Shown here: positions 9,034 through 19,200 of the stretch, piece by piece | Layout of the letters: each line of letters begins with the position of its first letter | How positions within the stretch are numbered: position 1 is the first letter of the stretch | Assembly (NCBI RefSeq): GCF_029625215.1 | Contig: NZ_CP121197.1 | Coordinates: 2,542,001-2,606,000 of the forward strand | Source of the DNA: Aurantibacillus circumpalustris | GTDB taxonomy: Bacteria; Bacteroidota; Bacteroidia; B-17B0; Aurantibacillaceae | DNA: 64,000 nt | Reading direction: 5' to 3' | The notes under the pieces: generated by a model | Database searches by the model: none | What the model saw: the letters and a program-made list of their open reading frames with translations, nothing else | What the model was told of the DNA's origin: nothing | Made by a program: the position numbers and the translations under genes

Positions 9034-12000
9034 ATGAATAAAAATATACTCTTTTTTTTAATGCTGACTACTTTGAATATAGTTATGTCAGCAAACATGG
9101 GTGATCAGCCTAAATTTGTGAATTCAAAGGATGTGTTTGGAACTCGCGTTTTTGTTGAAAATAAAGGTCAGTACGATGGCCAGCTCAGTCATGACTACAC
9201 TATCGAATATGTTTTGGATAATGGCCTTGAAAAAATATATTTTACAAATAAGGGATTGGTGTATGAATTAGTGAAACATTATCCATTAACAGAAAGACAA
9301 AGAGAGAATATCGAAAGAGGAAGAGATCCTCATTTGAAACCTGCGAAGATTTATTATGTGAACATGGCTTGGCTAAATTCTAATTCCTCAGTAACCATTG
9401 ATGCCAGTGTGCAACAAGCTCATTATATAACCTATGGCCCTTCAAAATATAATTCTAACACATTCAAAAAACTCATTTATAAAAATGTTTATAAGAATAT
9501 TGATATAGAATATATAATTCCGGAAGAAAAAGAATTTGGGATTAAGTACAATGTAATTCTTCACCCAGGCGCCAATGCTGCTGACATACAAATTGCTTAC
9601 ACGGGAGATGTTCTTAAAATAAAAGCAGAGAAGGATGGAAGTATACTAATTAAAACACCTTTGGACGATATTATAGAACATGCACCTGAGAGTTATTACA
9701 GTGAGCCTAAATTACCTCTTGTTTCTTCTTTTAAATTAGATCATGAGGTCATTGGTTACGACTTCCCAAATGGTTATAACGTTGGGAAAACTATTACTAT
9801 TGATCCCTGGGTGAGCTCGGTGTCTGCTTTAACCACAAATGATAATGCTTATGATGTCGATTACGATGTAAATGGCGCGGTTTATGTTTATGGTGGTTAC
9901 AGTCCTTTTAAAATTGCACGTTACAATTCAGCGGGTACCATTCAATGGACTTTTTCAGGAACAGTCGTAACACCGGCATGGTCGAGCGCTCCAATATTGT
10001 CGCAAGCAAGTAATTTTGCAGTAAATAAGTTTACGGCTAAGTGTTACATAGGTCAAGGATTTGTTAGTGCTGGTAATAAGGTTATAAGAATTGACGCTAC
10101 AGGAAATTATGACAATTTTGTAAATACACCTACAAATCAGTTTCAGGAAGTGTGGGACATGGGATTTCATTGTGTTACCGGCGATGTGTTTGTGCTTGGT
10201 GGCGGAACGTCGTCAAACATTTCGGCAGTTACTATTAATCCGACTACTGCAGTAATTAACCCTTCAAGTTTTCAGCCAACTGTTACAAGCATAGCGCAGG
10301 ATGTTGTTTGTCATGCTATAGACGATGCCGGAAATATTTTTATTATTTATGCAGGTAGTGGAATGAATAATAAATTGTGTTCAGTTAACTCTACGTTTAA
10401 TGGAAATTTATGGGTTCAACCAAGCGGCTTTGTAGTGTTTACTGAGCAAGGTAATAAAACGCAATATGTTACTCCGCCTAACCTTAGCTCTAATGGGTTT
10501 AACGCTTTGGCTGTAAATGCAAATTATCTGTTTTATTATGATGGGTCTAATCTAGCAGCATATAGCAAGGTTACAGGAGCGCTAGTTGCCTCGGTAACAG
10601 TTTCTGGTGTGATTTTAAAAAAGCAGGGTGGTATTGCAGTGGATGATTGCAATAATTTATACCTTGGAGGTGATGGTTCTATTTTGACCTATAATTTTAA
10701 TGGCACTACTTTTAGTTCTTTAGGATCTATACCGCTTGGTGTGACTTCTACAACCAATCAATTTGTTTATGATATTCAACTTAGCAAGCCTAATAAAATT
10801 TTGTATGTATGTGGTAGCGGTTTTGTTGGGAGTTATTCAGCTATAAATACGATAGCCTGCCCAACGGCTACCAGTGCTTGTTTTTTTGCTATTCAACAAG
10901 ATGCCATTATTTGTGCTGGTGCAACCGTTAACCTGGTTGCGCCTAGTTCTACAGGTTTAACGGGAGTAACGTATTCTATGCAACCTGGCTCTCTTAGCAG
11001 TACTACAGGCACCTTTGCTGTGTCACCAATGGCAACAACAGTTTTTACATTATTTACAACTGGGATGAATCAAACAAATGTTGTTTCAACAAACTCTTCG
11101 GTTGCAACTGTTTCTGTATTTGCTCAGCCAGCAGTAGCACCTACATTAACGCAAACAGGTTGCACAAGTACAGTTAACGCTTTTAATTTAAATCTTACTT
11201 TTAATCCGCCGAATCCTGCTCCAGGCTACACTATAACCTGGTCGCCACTTCCAAATGTTATCTCAAGTAACATTCAAACATCCGGTAATGGGGGTATTAA
11301 TCCCGGTGTGTATAACGCAACGGTGAGTACTGCCTGGGGTTGCGCTGTGAGTACAATATTTACAATAAATCCAAGTCCTGCCCCATCTATCTTTAGCATA
11401 ACACCACCAGGAGGCAACTATGTTGTTAGTTGCAGGCAACCATCCCTTCAAATTGATTTGGATCCGCCGTCGTATAATTATACAACTTCGAATGGGATAC
11501 TTGCTCCATACAATGGCCCAAGTGCTATTTTTACTTCTACTAATGCAATTGGAACATGGACTGTAATTGGTGTTAACCCAATTTCTGGCTGTGTGAGCAC
11601 CAAAACTTTTGCGGTAAATTCTTCGTTTTCGACACCAAGTTCCACACTTACACCCTTGTTTCAAAACATAACCTGTTCTGTTTCATCAGTAATATCGCAC
11701 ACGGCAATTGGAAGTCCGAGCGTAAATATTTCGCACACATGGATGGGGCCTTTGGGTGGCACACTCACAATTAATTCGTATTCAAGCACATTTTTACCTG
11801 GTGGCCCAGGCACATACACACATTGTGTTACAAATGATGTTAACGGTTGTAGTACCTGCAAAACTTTCACGGTAGCTTCGTCGTCGGGCTTTCCAACTTT
11901 TAACGTTACGAGTCCACAAAATTTCACTTTAGGATGTAATGCGAAAAGCATTGCTGGAATTGATATCATTAATGGTTCAACAACACCAATTGCTGGCGGG

Positions 12001-13524
12001 CCAATTTCATATACCATTATCGGACCATCAACTTCTTCATTCGTGCCATCTGGCACGCTTAGTTCTTCGAGCAGTTACACCGTGAATACGCCGGGAACCT
12101 GGACAATCATCACAAAGGATAATACCAATTTTTGTGAAACCAGAGTTCAGTTGTCGGTTCTTCAAAATACACTCGGTCCGCAGCTTAGCGTAATTGTGCC
12201 GCAACAAATATTATCTTGTTATGTACCTTCTCTTACCCTGCAAGGTCAGAGTACAACACAAGGGGTTAGTTATGTTTGGTCGTTTCCGGGCAATCCAAGT
12301 AATTTGATGGGAAGTACCGTTTCGGTAGTTTCTAATTCTGCGGCTTCAACAAGTACGCCCTTAGCAAATTATACTTTAACAATAACGGATAATAACAACA
12401 CATGTATTAGTACCTCTGTTGTACCCATGTATCAAAATCTTTTTCGGCCAAATGCAGTTATTACCGGAACTGATAAGATAACCTGTGTCACCGCAACCAT
12501 CAACCTATCGAACATGAGTAGTTCAAATATACCTGCTGATCTCCCGCGCAATTTACCCGTTATTGGTTTATTATGGGAAGGACCAACTCCTCAACAGCCA
12601 GTTCAAGTAAGTTCAACTTATATAGGTGCTTTACCTGGAACTTATACAATGACTGCTAAGGATCTCAATAATGGTTGTATTTCTACGGCGACAAAAACGA
12701 TCATAGATTTCAGAGATTATCCAAACGTAAATCGGCCGTCGGCACCTCCACCTTATGTTTTGGATTGTGGGGTGTTAAGTAGGACAATTGCGGCAAACAT
12801 GGGGGGCTCTGTGACAACAGGATTTACTTATACATGGACTGCACCACCAGGGGATTCTATCCAGGATCAATATAAACCGGTACCAACTATTAACTCCACT
12901 GGGAGATTTCAGATTGATGTAGTTAATACCATAAATGGTTGTGCTAGTGTTGGTTTTGTGGATGTAATAGGAGGTGAACTTACTGGAGATTTTGTTGTAG
13001 AACCTGAAAAAGGGTACGCACCTTTAAATGTAAATTTTATAAATAAATCATCTTCTACGACTGGAACAAATAGTATATTAAGTTATTGGAGTTTTGGAAA
13101 TGGTTTATCTAAGTTTACTCCATCGGTTACAGTTCCTCTTAGCACAATTTATGAACAACCAGGTAAGTACACCATAACAATGTTTGTAACCCGAGGAAAT
13201 TGCATAGATACGGTTACAAAGTATATAGATGTAGAAATTCCTTCAAACCTAGAAGTTCCAAATATATTTTCTCCAAATGGAGATAAGGTGAATGATATTT
13301 TCTTTCTAAAAGCAAATAACCTGGAGTCTATATCCATTATAATTTACGATCGCTGGGGACATATAGTATATGAATTGGATAGTAAAACAGGCAATATTGC
13401 TTGGGATGGAAAGAATCAGTCTGGTAAGGAATCAGCGGAAGGGGTTTATAATTATATAATTACAGCTAAGGGAAAAGACGGAAAGGATTATGACAAGAAA
13501 GGTAATTTAACCTTGGTTAGGTAA
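9034..13524 (+). CDS. DUF7948 surface protein with T9SS type B (gliding-motility-associated) C-terminus
   Basis: A 1496-residue secreted protein. A signal peptide (MNKNILFFLMLTTLNIVMSA) is followed by the DUF7948 region, residues of about 35-265, which starts VFVENKGQYDG and ends near TITIDPWVSS. A propeller-like stretch covers about residues 265-610. Several Ig/PKD-like modules with paired cysteines follow, including a PKD domain near residue 1325 (KGYAPLNVNF ... YWSFGNG). The last 90 residues are a type B sorting domain: NIFSPNGDKVNDIF, IIYDRWGHIVYE, AWDGKNQSGKESAEGVYNY. Type B proteins leave through T9SS and, in Flavobacterium johnsoniae, depend on a SprF-like partner. None sits next to this gene, so the PorP/SprF at 34.2 kb or an unlinked one may serve it. 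The ligand is unknown. Confidence 0.9.
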   Translation: MNKNILFFLMLTTLNIVMSANMGDQPKFVNSKDVFGTRVFVENKGQYDGQLSHDYTIEYVLDNGLEKIYFTNKGLVYELVKHYPLTERQRENIERGRDPHLKPAKIYYVNMAWLNSNSSVTIDASVQQAHYITYGPSKYNSNTFKKLIYKNVYKNIDIEYIIPEEKEFGIKYNVILHPGANAADIQIAYTGDVLKIKAEKDGSILIKTPLDDIIEHAPESYYSEPKLPLVSSFKLDHEVIGYDFPNGYNVGKTITIDPWVSSVSALTTNDNAYDVDYDVNGAVYVYGGYSPFKIARYNSAGTIQWTFSGTVVTPAWSSAPILSQASNFAVNKFTAKCYIGQGFVSAGNKVIRIDATGNYDNFVNTPTNQFQEVWDMGFHCVTGDVFVLGGGTSSNISAVTINPTTAVINPSSFQPTVTSIAQDVVCHAIDDAGNIFIIYAGSGMNNKLCSVNSTFNGNLWVQPSGFVVFTEQGNKTQYVTPPNLSSNGFNALAVNANYLFYYDGSNLAAYSKVTGALVASVTVSGVILKKQGGIAVDDCNNLYLGGDGSILTYNFNGTTFSSLGSIPLGVTSTTNQFVYDIQLSKPNKILYVCGSGFVGSYSAINTIACPTATSACFFAIQQDAIICAGATVNLVAPSSTGLTGVTYSMQPGSLSSTTGTFAVSPMATTVFTLFTTGMNQTNVVSTNSSVATVSVFAQPAVAPTLTQTGCTSTVNAFNLNLTFNPPNPAPGYTITWSPLPNVISSNIQTSGNGGINPGVYNATVSTAWGCAVSTIFTINPSPAPSIFSITPPGGNYVVSCRQPSLQIDLDPPSYNYTTSNGILAPYNGPSAIFTSTNAIGTWTVIGVNPISGCVSTKTFAVNSSFSTPSSTLTPLFQNITCSVSSVISHTAIGSPSVNISHTWMGPLGGTLTINSYSSTFLPGGPGTYTHCVTNDVNGCSTCKTFTVASSSGFPTFNVTSPQNFTLGCNAKSIAGIDIINGSTTPIAGGPISYTIIGPSTSSFVPSGTLSSSSSYTVNTPGTWTIITKDNTNFCETRVQLSVLQNTLGPQLSVIVPQQILSCYVPSLTLQGQSTTQGVSYVWSFPGNPSNLMGSTVSVVSNSAASTSTPLANYTLTITDNNNTCISTSVVPMYQNLFRPNAVITGTDKITCVTATINLSNMSSSNIPADLPRNLPVIGLLWEGPTPQQPVQVSSTYIGALPGTYTMTAKDLNNGCISTATKTIIDFRDYPNVNRPSAPPPYVLDCGVLSRTIAANMGGSVTTGFTYTWTAPPGDSIQDQYKPVPTINSTGRFQIDVVNTINGCASVGFVDVIGGELTGDFVVEPEKGYAPLNVNFINKSSSTTGTNSILSYWSFGNGLSKFTPSVTVPLSTIYEQPGKYTITMFVTRGNCIDTVTKYIDVEIPSNLEVPNIFSPNGDKVNDIFFLKANNLESISIIIYDRWGHIVYELDSKTGNIAWDGKNQSGKESAEGVYNYIITAKGKDGKDYDKKGNLTLVR

Positions 13525-13936
13525 AATCTTGATTATTTTTGATAAGTCAGAACCAAAAATCTAATTTCTTAATCAGTTTCGATAAGAATTTGGTATTTAA
13601 AACTAAGGGTAATCCCTTAAAAGTTGAATTATGTTTATTCGGCGGGATTTTTTGTAACTTATTTACTCAGGTAAGTTTATGCAGTAATGTGAGAAAGTGC
13701 TGAATGGAAAAATTAAAAGGCAAGCGTAAACTCATCTTGTTTCCTCTGATGGATCCACCAGTCAGTAGTGAGTGGTAATTTGCACGCGTTTTAATTTTAT
13801 CTTTTTTAGGTTTCGTGCTTCTAGTCGCTCTTGAAATAAGTTAAGTTTAAAAGCATTTAGGCATGTTTTAGGTAATTTCGTCGACAAATCCAGTGGTTTT
13901 ATCGTAATAGAATTAGATTTATCCATAATTTTATTG
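13525..13936. other. Intergenic region with a short hairpin
   Basis: About 410 bases without a supported gene. TAAGGG (13604-13609) and CCCTTA (13614-13619) form a 6-bp hairpin with a TAAT loop, with no T tract after it. A 24-codon ORF at 13704-13778 has no family resemblance and no support. Nothing else was recognised. Confidence 0.4.
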
Positions 13937-13966
13937 TTGCAGGAAAAGAGTTTTTAAATACCTTTA
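13937..13966 (+). promoter_or_regulatory. Candidate promoter of the fibre operon
   Basis: TTG (13937-13939), a 19-base spacer and TACCTTTA (7 of 8 to TAnnTTTG, 13959-13966) lie 23 bases before the first fibre gene. The spacing is ideal for the vegetative promoter of the phylum. Confidence 0.5.
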
Positions 13967-13989
13967 GGTGTTAAATTATCTAAAATTAT

Positions 13990-16185
13990 ATGAAGAAAAT
14001 ATTTACCTTATTATTAATTGGGTTTATGTATGGTGGATTTTCGCAATCTCCTTTTTTAATTAATTATCAGGGAGTAGCTAGAGATGGAAGTCTTAACCCT
14101 ATTAGCAGCCAAAATATTTCTTTAAAGTTTGAAGTATTGCAAGGAAGCGTGAGCGGTTCGGTTATATACACGGACATGCAAGTGGCTGGAGCAACTACTA
14201 ATTCACTAGGTTTATTTACGACACAAATTGGCAAAAACGGTACACTTGGTCAGGTTAATTGGCAGAGTGGCCCTTATTTTTTGCAGGTATCTATGGATAT
14301 TGCTGGTGGTTCGAGTTTTGTAACATTGGGAACTCCGCAACAAATTGTAAGTGTGCCATTTTCGATGCATTCCCAAAGCGTTCCGTCTAGCTATAACAAT
14401 AATATTCTTACTATAGGCTCTAAGACGCATGCTATTAATTCTGGCACTGTTGTTACATTAACACAAGGAACCGGAACGAATATAACGGTTAGCGCTGGAC
14501 CGGATTATACGATTTCATATGCGCCGCCGATTTTAGCACTTACGTCGAATAATGCTAGTATTAGTATTGTTGGAAGTAATGCTGTGGCATTGCCAGCTTC
14601 TATTACACCAACCATATCTACCTCAGGCATTGCAACAGTGACAAACGGAGCGTACGTTTACACAGTGAGTGTACCATCACCTTCCTATAATCAAGTGAGT
14701 GGTGTATTATCTTTTGGAGCAAATAATACGGTGGTGACTCCAACGCTAGGTATGAGTGGAGGTGTTTTATATTCAGGACCATTTAGCAATTCTGTCGCGA
14801 TACCAAATGCTGTTACAGTGTCGGGAACAGGTTTAGCGTCTGTTACAGGTGGTCCGGCGAACTATCTTGTGAATGTTCCATCACCTTCTTTAGCTATGTC
14901 ATCAAATAACTTAAGTTTGAGTATTGTAGGAAGTAATTCAGTGGCTTTACCTCCAGCTGTTACCATTGCTCAGACAGCTAATAACATTATTGCAGTTACA
15001 GGTGGTCCAACAAATTATACAGTAGGTATGCCAACACCAATATATACAGGAACAGCATTGATACTAGGATCTGTAAGCACAACTATAGCACCAACACTTA
15101 CTTTTAATTCTGGTACGCTAACATCAGGTGTTGCTTCTAATTCCGTGGATATTAGTGGAGCCGGGCCATTTAAACAAGCGGGTACTTCGGTAACTTTAAC
15201 TACAGTGTCTAATAGCTTAGCTATTGGTACAAATGCTGCGAGTGCAAAGTTAGACGTTACATCTAATGGTGGAACTGTTTTGAAAGTAACTGATATAGCA
15301 GCCTCCAACACATCGCCGGCGGCCGTTGTTTCTTCTTCTGGTGTAAAGAGTTTATTTGTAAGTAATAACAGTACTAGCGGGGTCGGCGGTGATTTTAATG
15401 CTTCCGGTGGCCTTGCACTTACGGCACAGAATAGCAGTACATCTTTTCCTACCTTTCAAGCGCAGAACACAAGCGGTGCACCAGGGGCTTACGCTGCTAA
15501 TTTTATTGGCGGTTTAACTACAACTGGGAATGGTTCTACCAGTTCTGATTTTGCGTTACGTGTTTCAAATACAGTTCCTACAACAATTTTTGCGGTAAGA
15601 AATGATGGTAATGTTGGTATTGGAACAGCCAGTCCGACACAAAAGCTAGATGTTGCTGGTTCTGTAAAGATTACTGACGGCACTCAAGGAGTAGGAAAGG
15701 TGTTAACTTCTGACGCTAGCGGCAACGCAAGTTGGCAACCAATAAGTGTTACAACGGCAACTACTTTTTCGCAACAATTTATGTCTGGTATTAATTTAAC
15801 GCCAACAAGCTTTTCTAGCGCCTTAACCTCATTTACAAAAGTAAATGCCGATACAAAAATTAAAGTAATTCTTCAAACTCATATTTACGTAGACGATTTA
15901 ATTGGAACTAATGGAGTAACATTCGAAATAAGATTAAATAACACAATTACGGCTTCAGGAAATTCGGGAAAAACAACCTATTTTATTGATAACAATGGTG
16001 CTCCGAACTTTCCAAACTGTAAGTCGGTCACTATGATAGCTGAGTTTATTCCAGGCGCTCTTCCTGCAGGTAGTTATTCTGTTAACATGTTTGTGAATTC
16101 CACAGGAGTCGGTATTGCAACCGGGGCATGGATTGACATTGGAAACTTTGGCACGAACAGTTTAATAATAGATGAGAACAGATGA
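13990..16185 (+). CDS. Fibre protein 1: tail-fibre-like surface protein with beta-sandwich-like tip
   Basis: A 731-residue first gene of the fibre run. After a signal peptide (MKKIFTLLLIGFMYGGFSQ) comes the conserved N-terminal domain of Bacteroidota tail-fibre-domain proteins, residues of about 20-135, recognised by LINYQGVARD, NSLGLFTTQIGK, INW/VNW and VSVPFSMHS. The middle is low-complexity beta sequence containing diverged forms of the repeat units seen in fibre 2 (for example SGIATVTNG and SIVGSNSVALP). A fibre-shaft motif follows (NVGIGTASPTQKLDVAG, then GVGKVLTSDASGNASW). The last 140 residues form a compact strand-rich tip unlike those of its paralogues. There is no Peptidase_S74 domain, T9SS sorting domain or barrel, so how it is held on the surface is not clear from this gene alone. 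Confidence 0.82.
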   Translation: MKKIFTLLLIGFMYGGFSQSPFLINYQGVARDGSLNPISSQNISLKFEVLQGSVSGSVIYTDMQVAGATTNSLGLFTTQIGKNGTLGQVNWQSGPYFLQVSMDIAGGSSFVTLGTPQQIVSVPFSMHSQSVPSSYNNNILTIGSKTHAINSGTVVTLTQGTGTNITVSAGPDYTISYAPPILALTSNNASISIVGSNAVALPASITPTISTSGIATVTNGAYVYTVSVPSPSYNQVSGVLSFGANNTVVTPTLGMSGGVLYSGPFSNSVAIPNAVTVSGTGLASVTGGPANYLVNVPSPSLAMSSNNLSLSIVGSNSVALPPAVTIAQTANNIIAVTGGPTNYTVGMPTPIYTGTALILGSVSTTIAPTLTFNSGTLTSGVASNSVDISGAGPFKQAGTSVTLTTVSNSLAIGTNAASAKLDVTSNGGTVLKVTDIAASNTSPAAVVSSSGVKSLFVSNNSTSGVGGDFNASGGLALTAQNSSTSFPTFQAQNTSGAPGAYAANFIGGLTTTGNGSTSSDFALRVSNTVPTTIFAVRNDGNVGIGTASPTQKLDVAGSVKITDGTQGVGKVLTSDASGNASWQPISVTTATTFSQQFMSGINLTPTSFSSALTSFTKVNADTKIKVILQTHIYVDDLIGTNGVTFEIRLNNTITASGNSGKTTYFIDNNGAPNFPNCKSVTMIAEFIPGALPAGSYSVNMFVNSTGVGIATGAWIDIGNFGTNSLIIDENR

Positions 16186-16218
16186 TAATATAGAAGCATT
16201 TAATGGGCGTCCCGATAC

Positions 16219-19200
16219 ATGAAAATTATGAGTAAAATAGTATTACTGTTATTAAGTTTCCAATTGATTACAATTGGTTTAATAGCCCAAACGCCACAAA
16301 TGATCAATTATCAAGGTGTGGCAAGGGATGCTAATGGAGCGGTGTTAGCAAATAAGAATATTGGCATTCGGTTTGAATTCCATCAGGGTAGCGTTTCCTC
16401 ACCAACCGTTTTTGCTGAAGAACAAAACTTAACTACTAATAATTTGGGTTTGTTTTCGACTCAAATAGGTAAGGTAAATACTACAGGATTAGGCTTAATT
16501 AATTGGGAGGCAGGTGATTTATTTCTCCAAATAGGAATTGATATTCTTGGAGGAACTTCTTATGTAAACCTTGGAAATCCTCAGCAATTGGTAAGTGTAC
16601 CTTTTGCCATGCAGGCACAAAATGTACCGGCTTCTTATGCCGGCAATATATTAACGGTTGGTAAACAAAGTTTTACTTTGAGTTCTTCAACGTCAACGAT
16701 TGATATTCAGGCAGGAACAAACGTAACCGTAAATGGCACTTCACCAAATTATACTATTTCTTCAACGCCTACTTTAAATTTATCAGCACCAAATACATTA
16801 AGTATTAGCGGTGGAAATACCGTCGACATTACGCAAACCGTTAGTTTAAATGGAAATGTGTTGAGTGTAGGACCAAGTTCTAATAGTGTGACAATACCTT
16901 CAGCTTCAAATGCCAGTGTGGTATCATCGGGTATTGTTACAACAACAACGCTTGCGCCAAACTCCTATAGTATTAATGTTCCAAATCCAACTTTAACACT
17001 TAACAGTAATAGTTTGAGTATTAATGGCGGAAACACAGTTGTCATTCCAGCAGCGGTTCCACAAACCATTACCCCACAAGGTATTGCAACAGTAACAAAC
17101 GGAGTAAACTCTGCAACGGTAAATGTTCCGAATCCGACACTAACAATCAACAGTAATAGTTTGAGTATTAATGGAGGAAACACAGTTGTGATTCCAGCTG
17201 CTGTTCCTCAAACAATTACCCCACAAGGTATTGCGACGGTAACAAACGGTGTAAACTCTGCAACGGTAAACGTTCCAAATCCGACACTAACAATCAACAG
17301 TAATAGTTTGAGTATTAATGGAGGAAATACAGTAGTCATTCCAGCTGCGGTTCCACAAACCATTACCCCACAAGGTATTGCGACGGTAACAAACGGTTTG
17401 AACACTGCAACAGTAAACGTTCCAAATCCGACACTAACAATCAACAGTAATAGTTTAAGTATCAACGGAGGAAACACAGTTGTGATTCCAGCTGCTGTTC
17501 CACAAACAATTACCCCACAAGGTATTGCAACAGTAACAAACGGAGTAAACTCTGCAACGGTAAACGTTCCAAATCCAACTTTAACAATCAACAGTAACAG
17601 TTTGAGTATAAACGGAGGAAACACAGTTGTGATTCCAGCTGCGGTTCCACAAACCATTACCCCACAAGGTATTGCGACGGTAACAAACGGTGTAAACTCT
17701 GCGACAGTAAACGTTCCAAATCCAACTTTAACAATCAACAGTAATAGTTTGAGTATTAACGGAGGAAACACAGTTGTGATTCCAGCTGCTGTTCCTCAAA
17801 CAATTACCCCACAAGGTATTGCGACGGTAACAAACGGAGTAAACTCTGCGACAGTAAACGTTCCAAATCCAACTTTAACAATCAACAGTAATAGTTTGAG
17901 TATTAACGGAGGAAACACAGTTGTGATTCCAGCTGCTGTTCCTCAAACAATTACCCCACAAGGTATTGCTACGGTGACCAACGGAGTAAACTCTGCAACG
18001 GTAAATGTTCCAAATCCAACGTTAACGTTAAACAGTAATAGCTTAAGTATTAATGGAGGAAACACAATAGTCATTCCAGCGGCTGTTCCACAAACAATAA
18101 CGCCTTCAGGGGCAGTAACTGTTTCTACTGGCGTAAATAGTTTTACAATTGATGCGCCAGCACAAGTAGCGCAAACGATCACACCACAAGGTATCGCTAC
18201 GGTAACAAACGGAGTGAACTCTGCAACGGTAAATGTTCCAAATCCGACTTTAACGTTAAACAGTAATAGTTTAAGTATCAACGGAGGAAACACAATTGTC
18301 ATTCCGGCGGCTGTTCCTCAAACGATCACACCACAGGGTATTGCTACGGTTACGAATGGTGTGAACTCCGCAACGGTAAATGTTCCAAATCCGACTTTAA
18401 CGCTTAACAGTAATAGTTTGAGTATTAATGGAGGAAACACAATAGTCATTCCAGCGGCTGTTCCACAAACAATAACGCCTTCAGGGGCAGTAACTGTTTC
18501 TACTGGCGTAAATAGTTTTACAATTGATGCGCCAGCACAAGTAGCGCAAACGATCACACCACAAGGTATCGCTACGGTTACTAACGGTTTGAACACCGCA
18601 ACAGTAAATGTTCCGAACCCAACGTTAACACTTAACAGTAATAGTTTGAGTATTAATGGAGGAAATACAATTGTCATTCCAGCAGCGGTTCCACAAACGA
18701 TAACACCACAGGGTATTGCTACGGTTACGAATGGTGTGAACTCAGCAACGGTAAATGTTCCGAATCCGACTTTAACCCTCAACAGTAATAGTTTAAGTAT
18801 TACCGGAGGAAACACAATTGTAATTCCGGCAGCGATTCCACAAACAATCACGCCTTCAGGAGCAGTAACTGTTTCTACTGGTGTAAATAGTTTTACAATT
18901 GATGCGCCAGCACAAGTAGCACAGACAATCACTCCACAAGGTATTGCAACGGTAACAAACGGAGTGAATTCAGCAACGGTAAATGTTCCAAATCCGACAC
19001 TAACAATCAACAGTAATAGTTTAAGTATCAACGGAGGAAATACAGTAGTCATTCCGGCGGCAGTTCCACAAACCATTACCCCACAAGGTATTGCAACAGT
19101 AACAAACGGAGTAAACTCTGCAACGGTAAATGTTCCGAATCCGACTTTAACGCTTAACAGTAATAGTTTAAGTATCAACGGAGGAAACACAGTAGTCATT

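Noticed and set aside
13704-13778. A 24-codon ORF in the gap before the fibre operon
   Set aside because: Too short, no family resemblance, no promoter in register.
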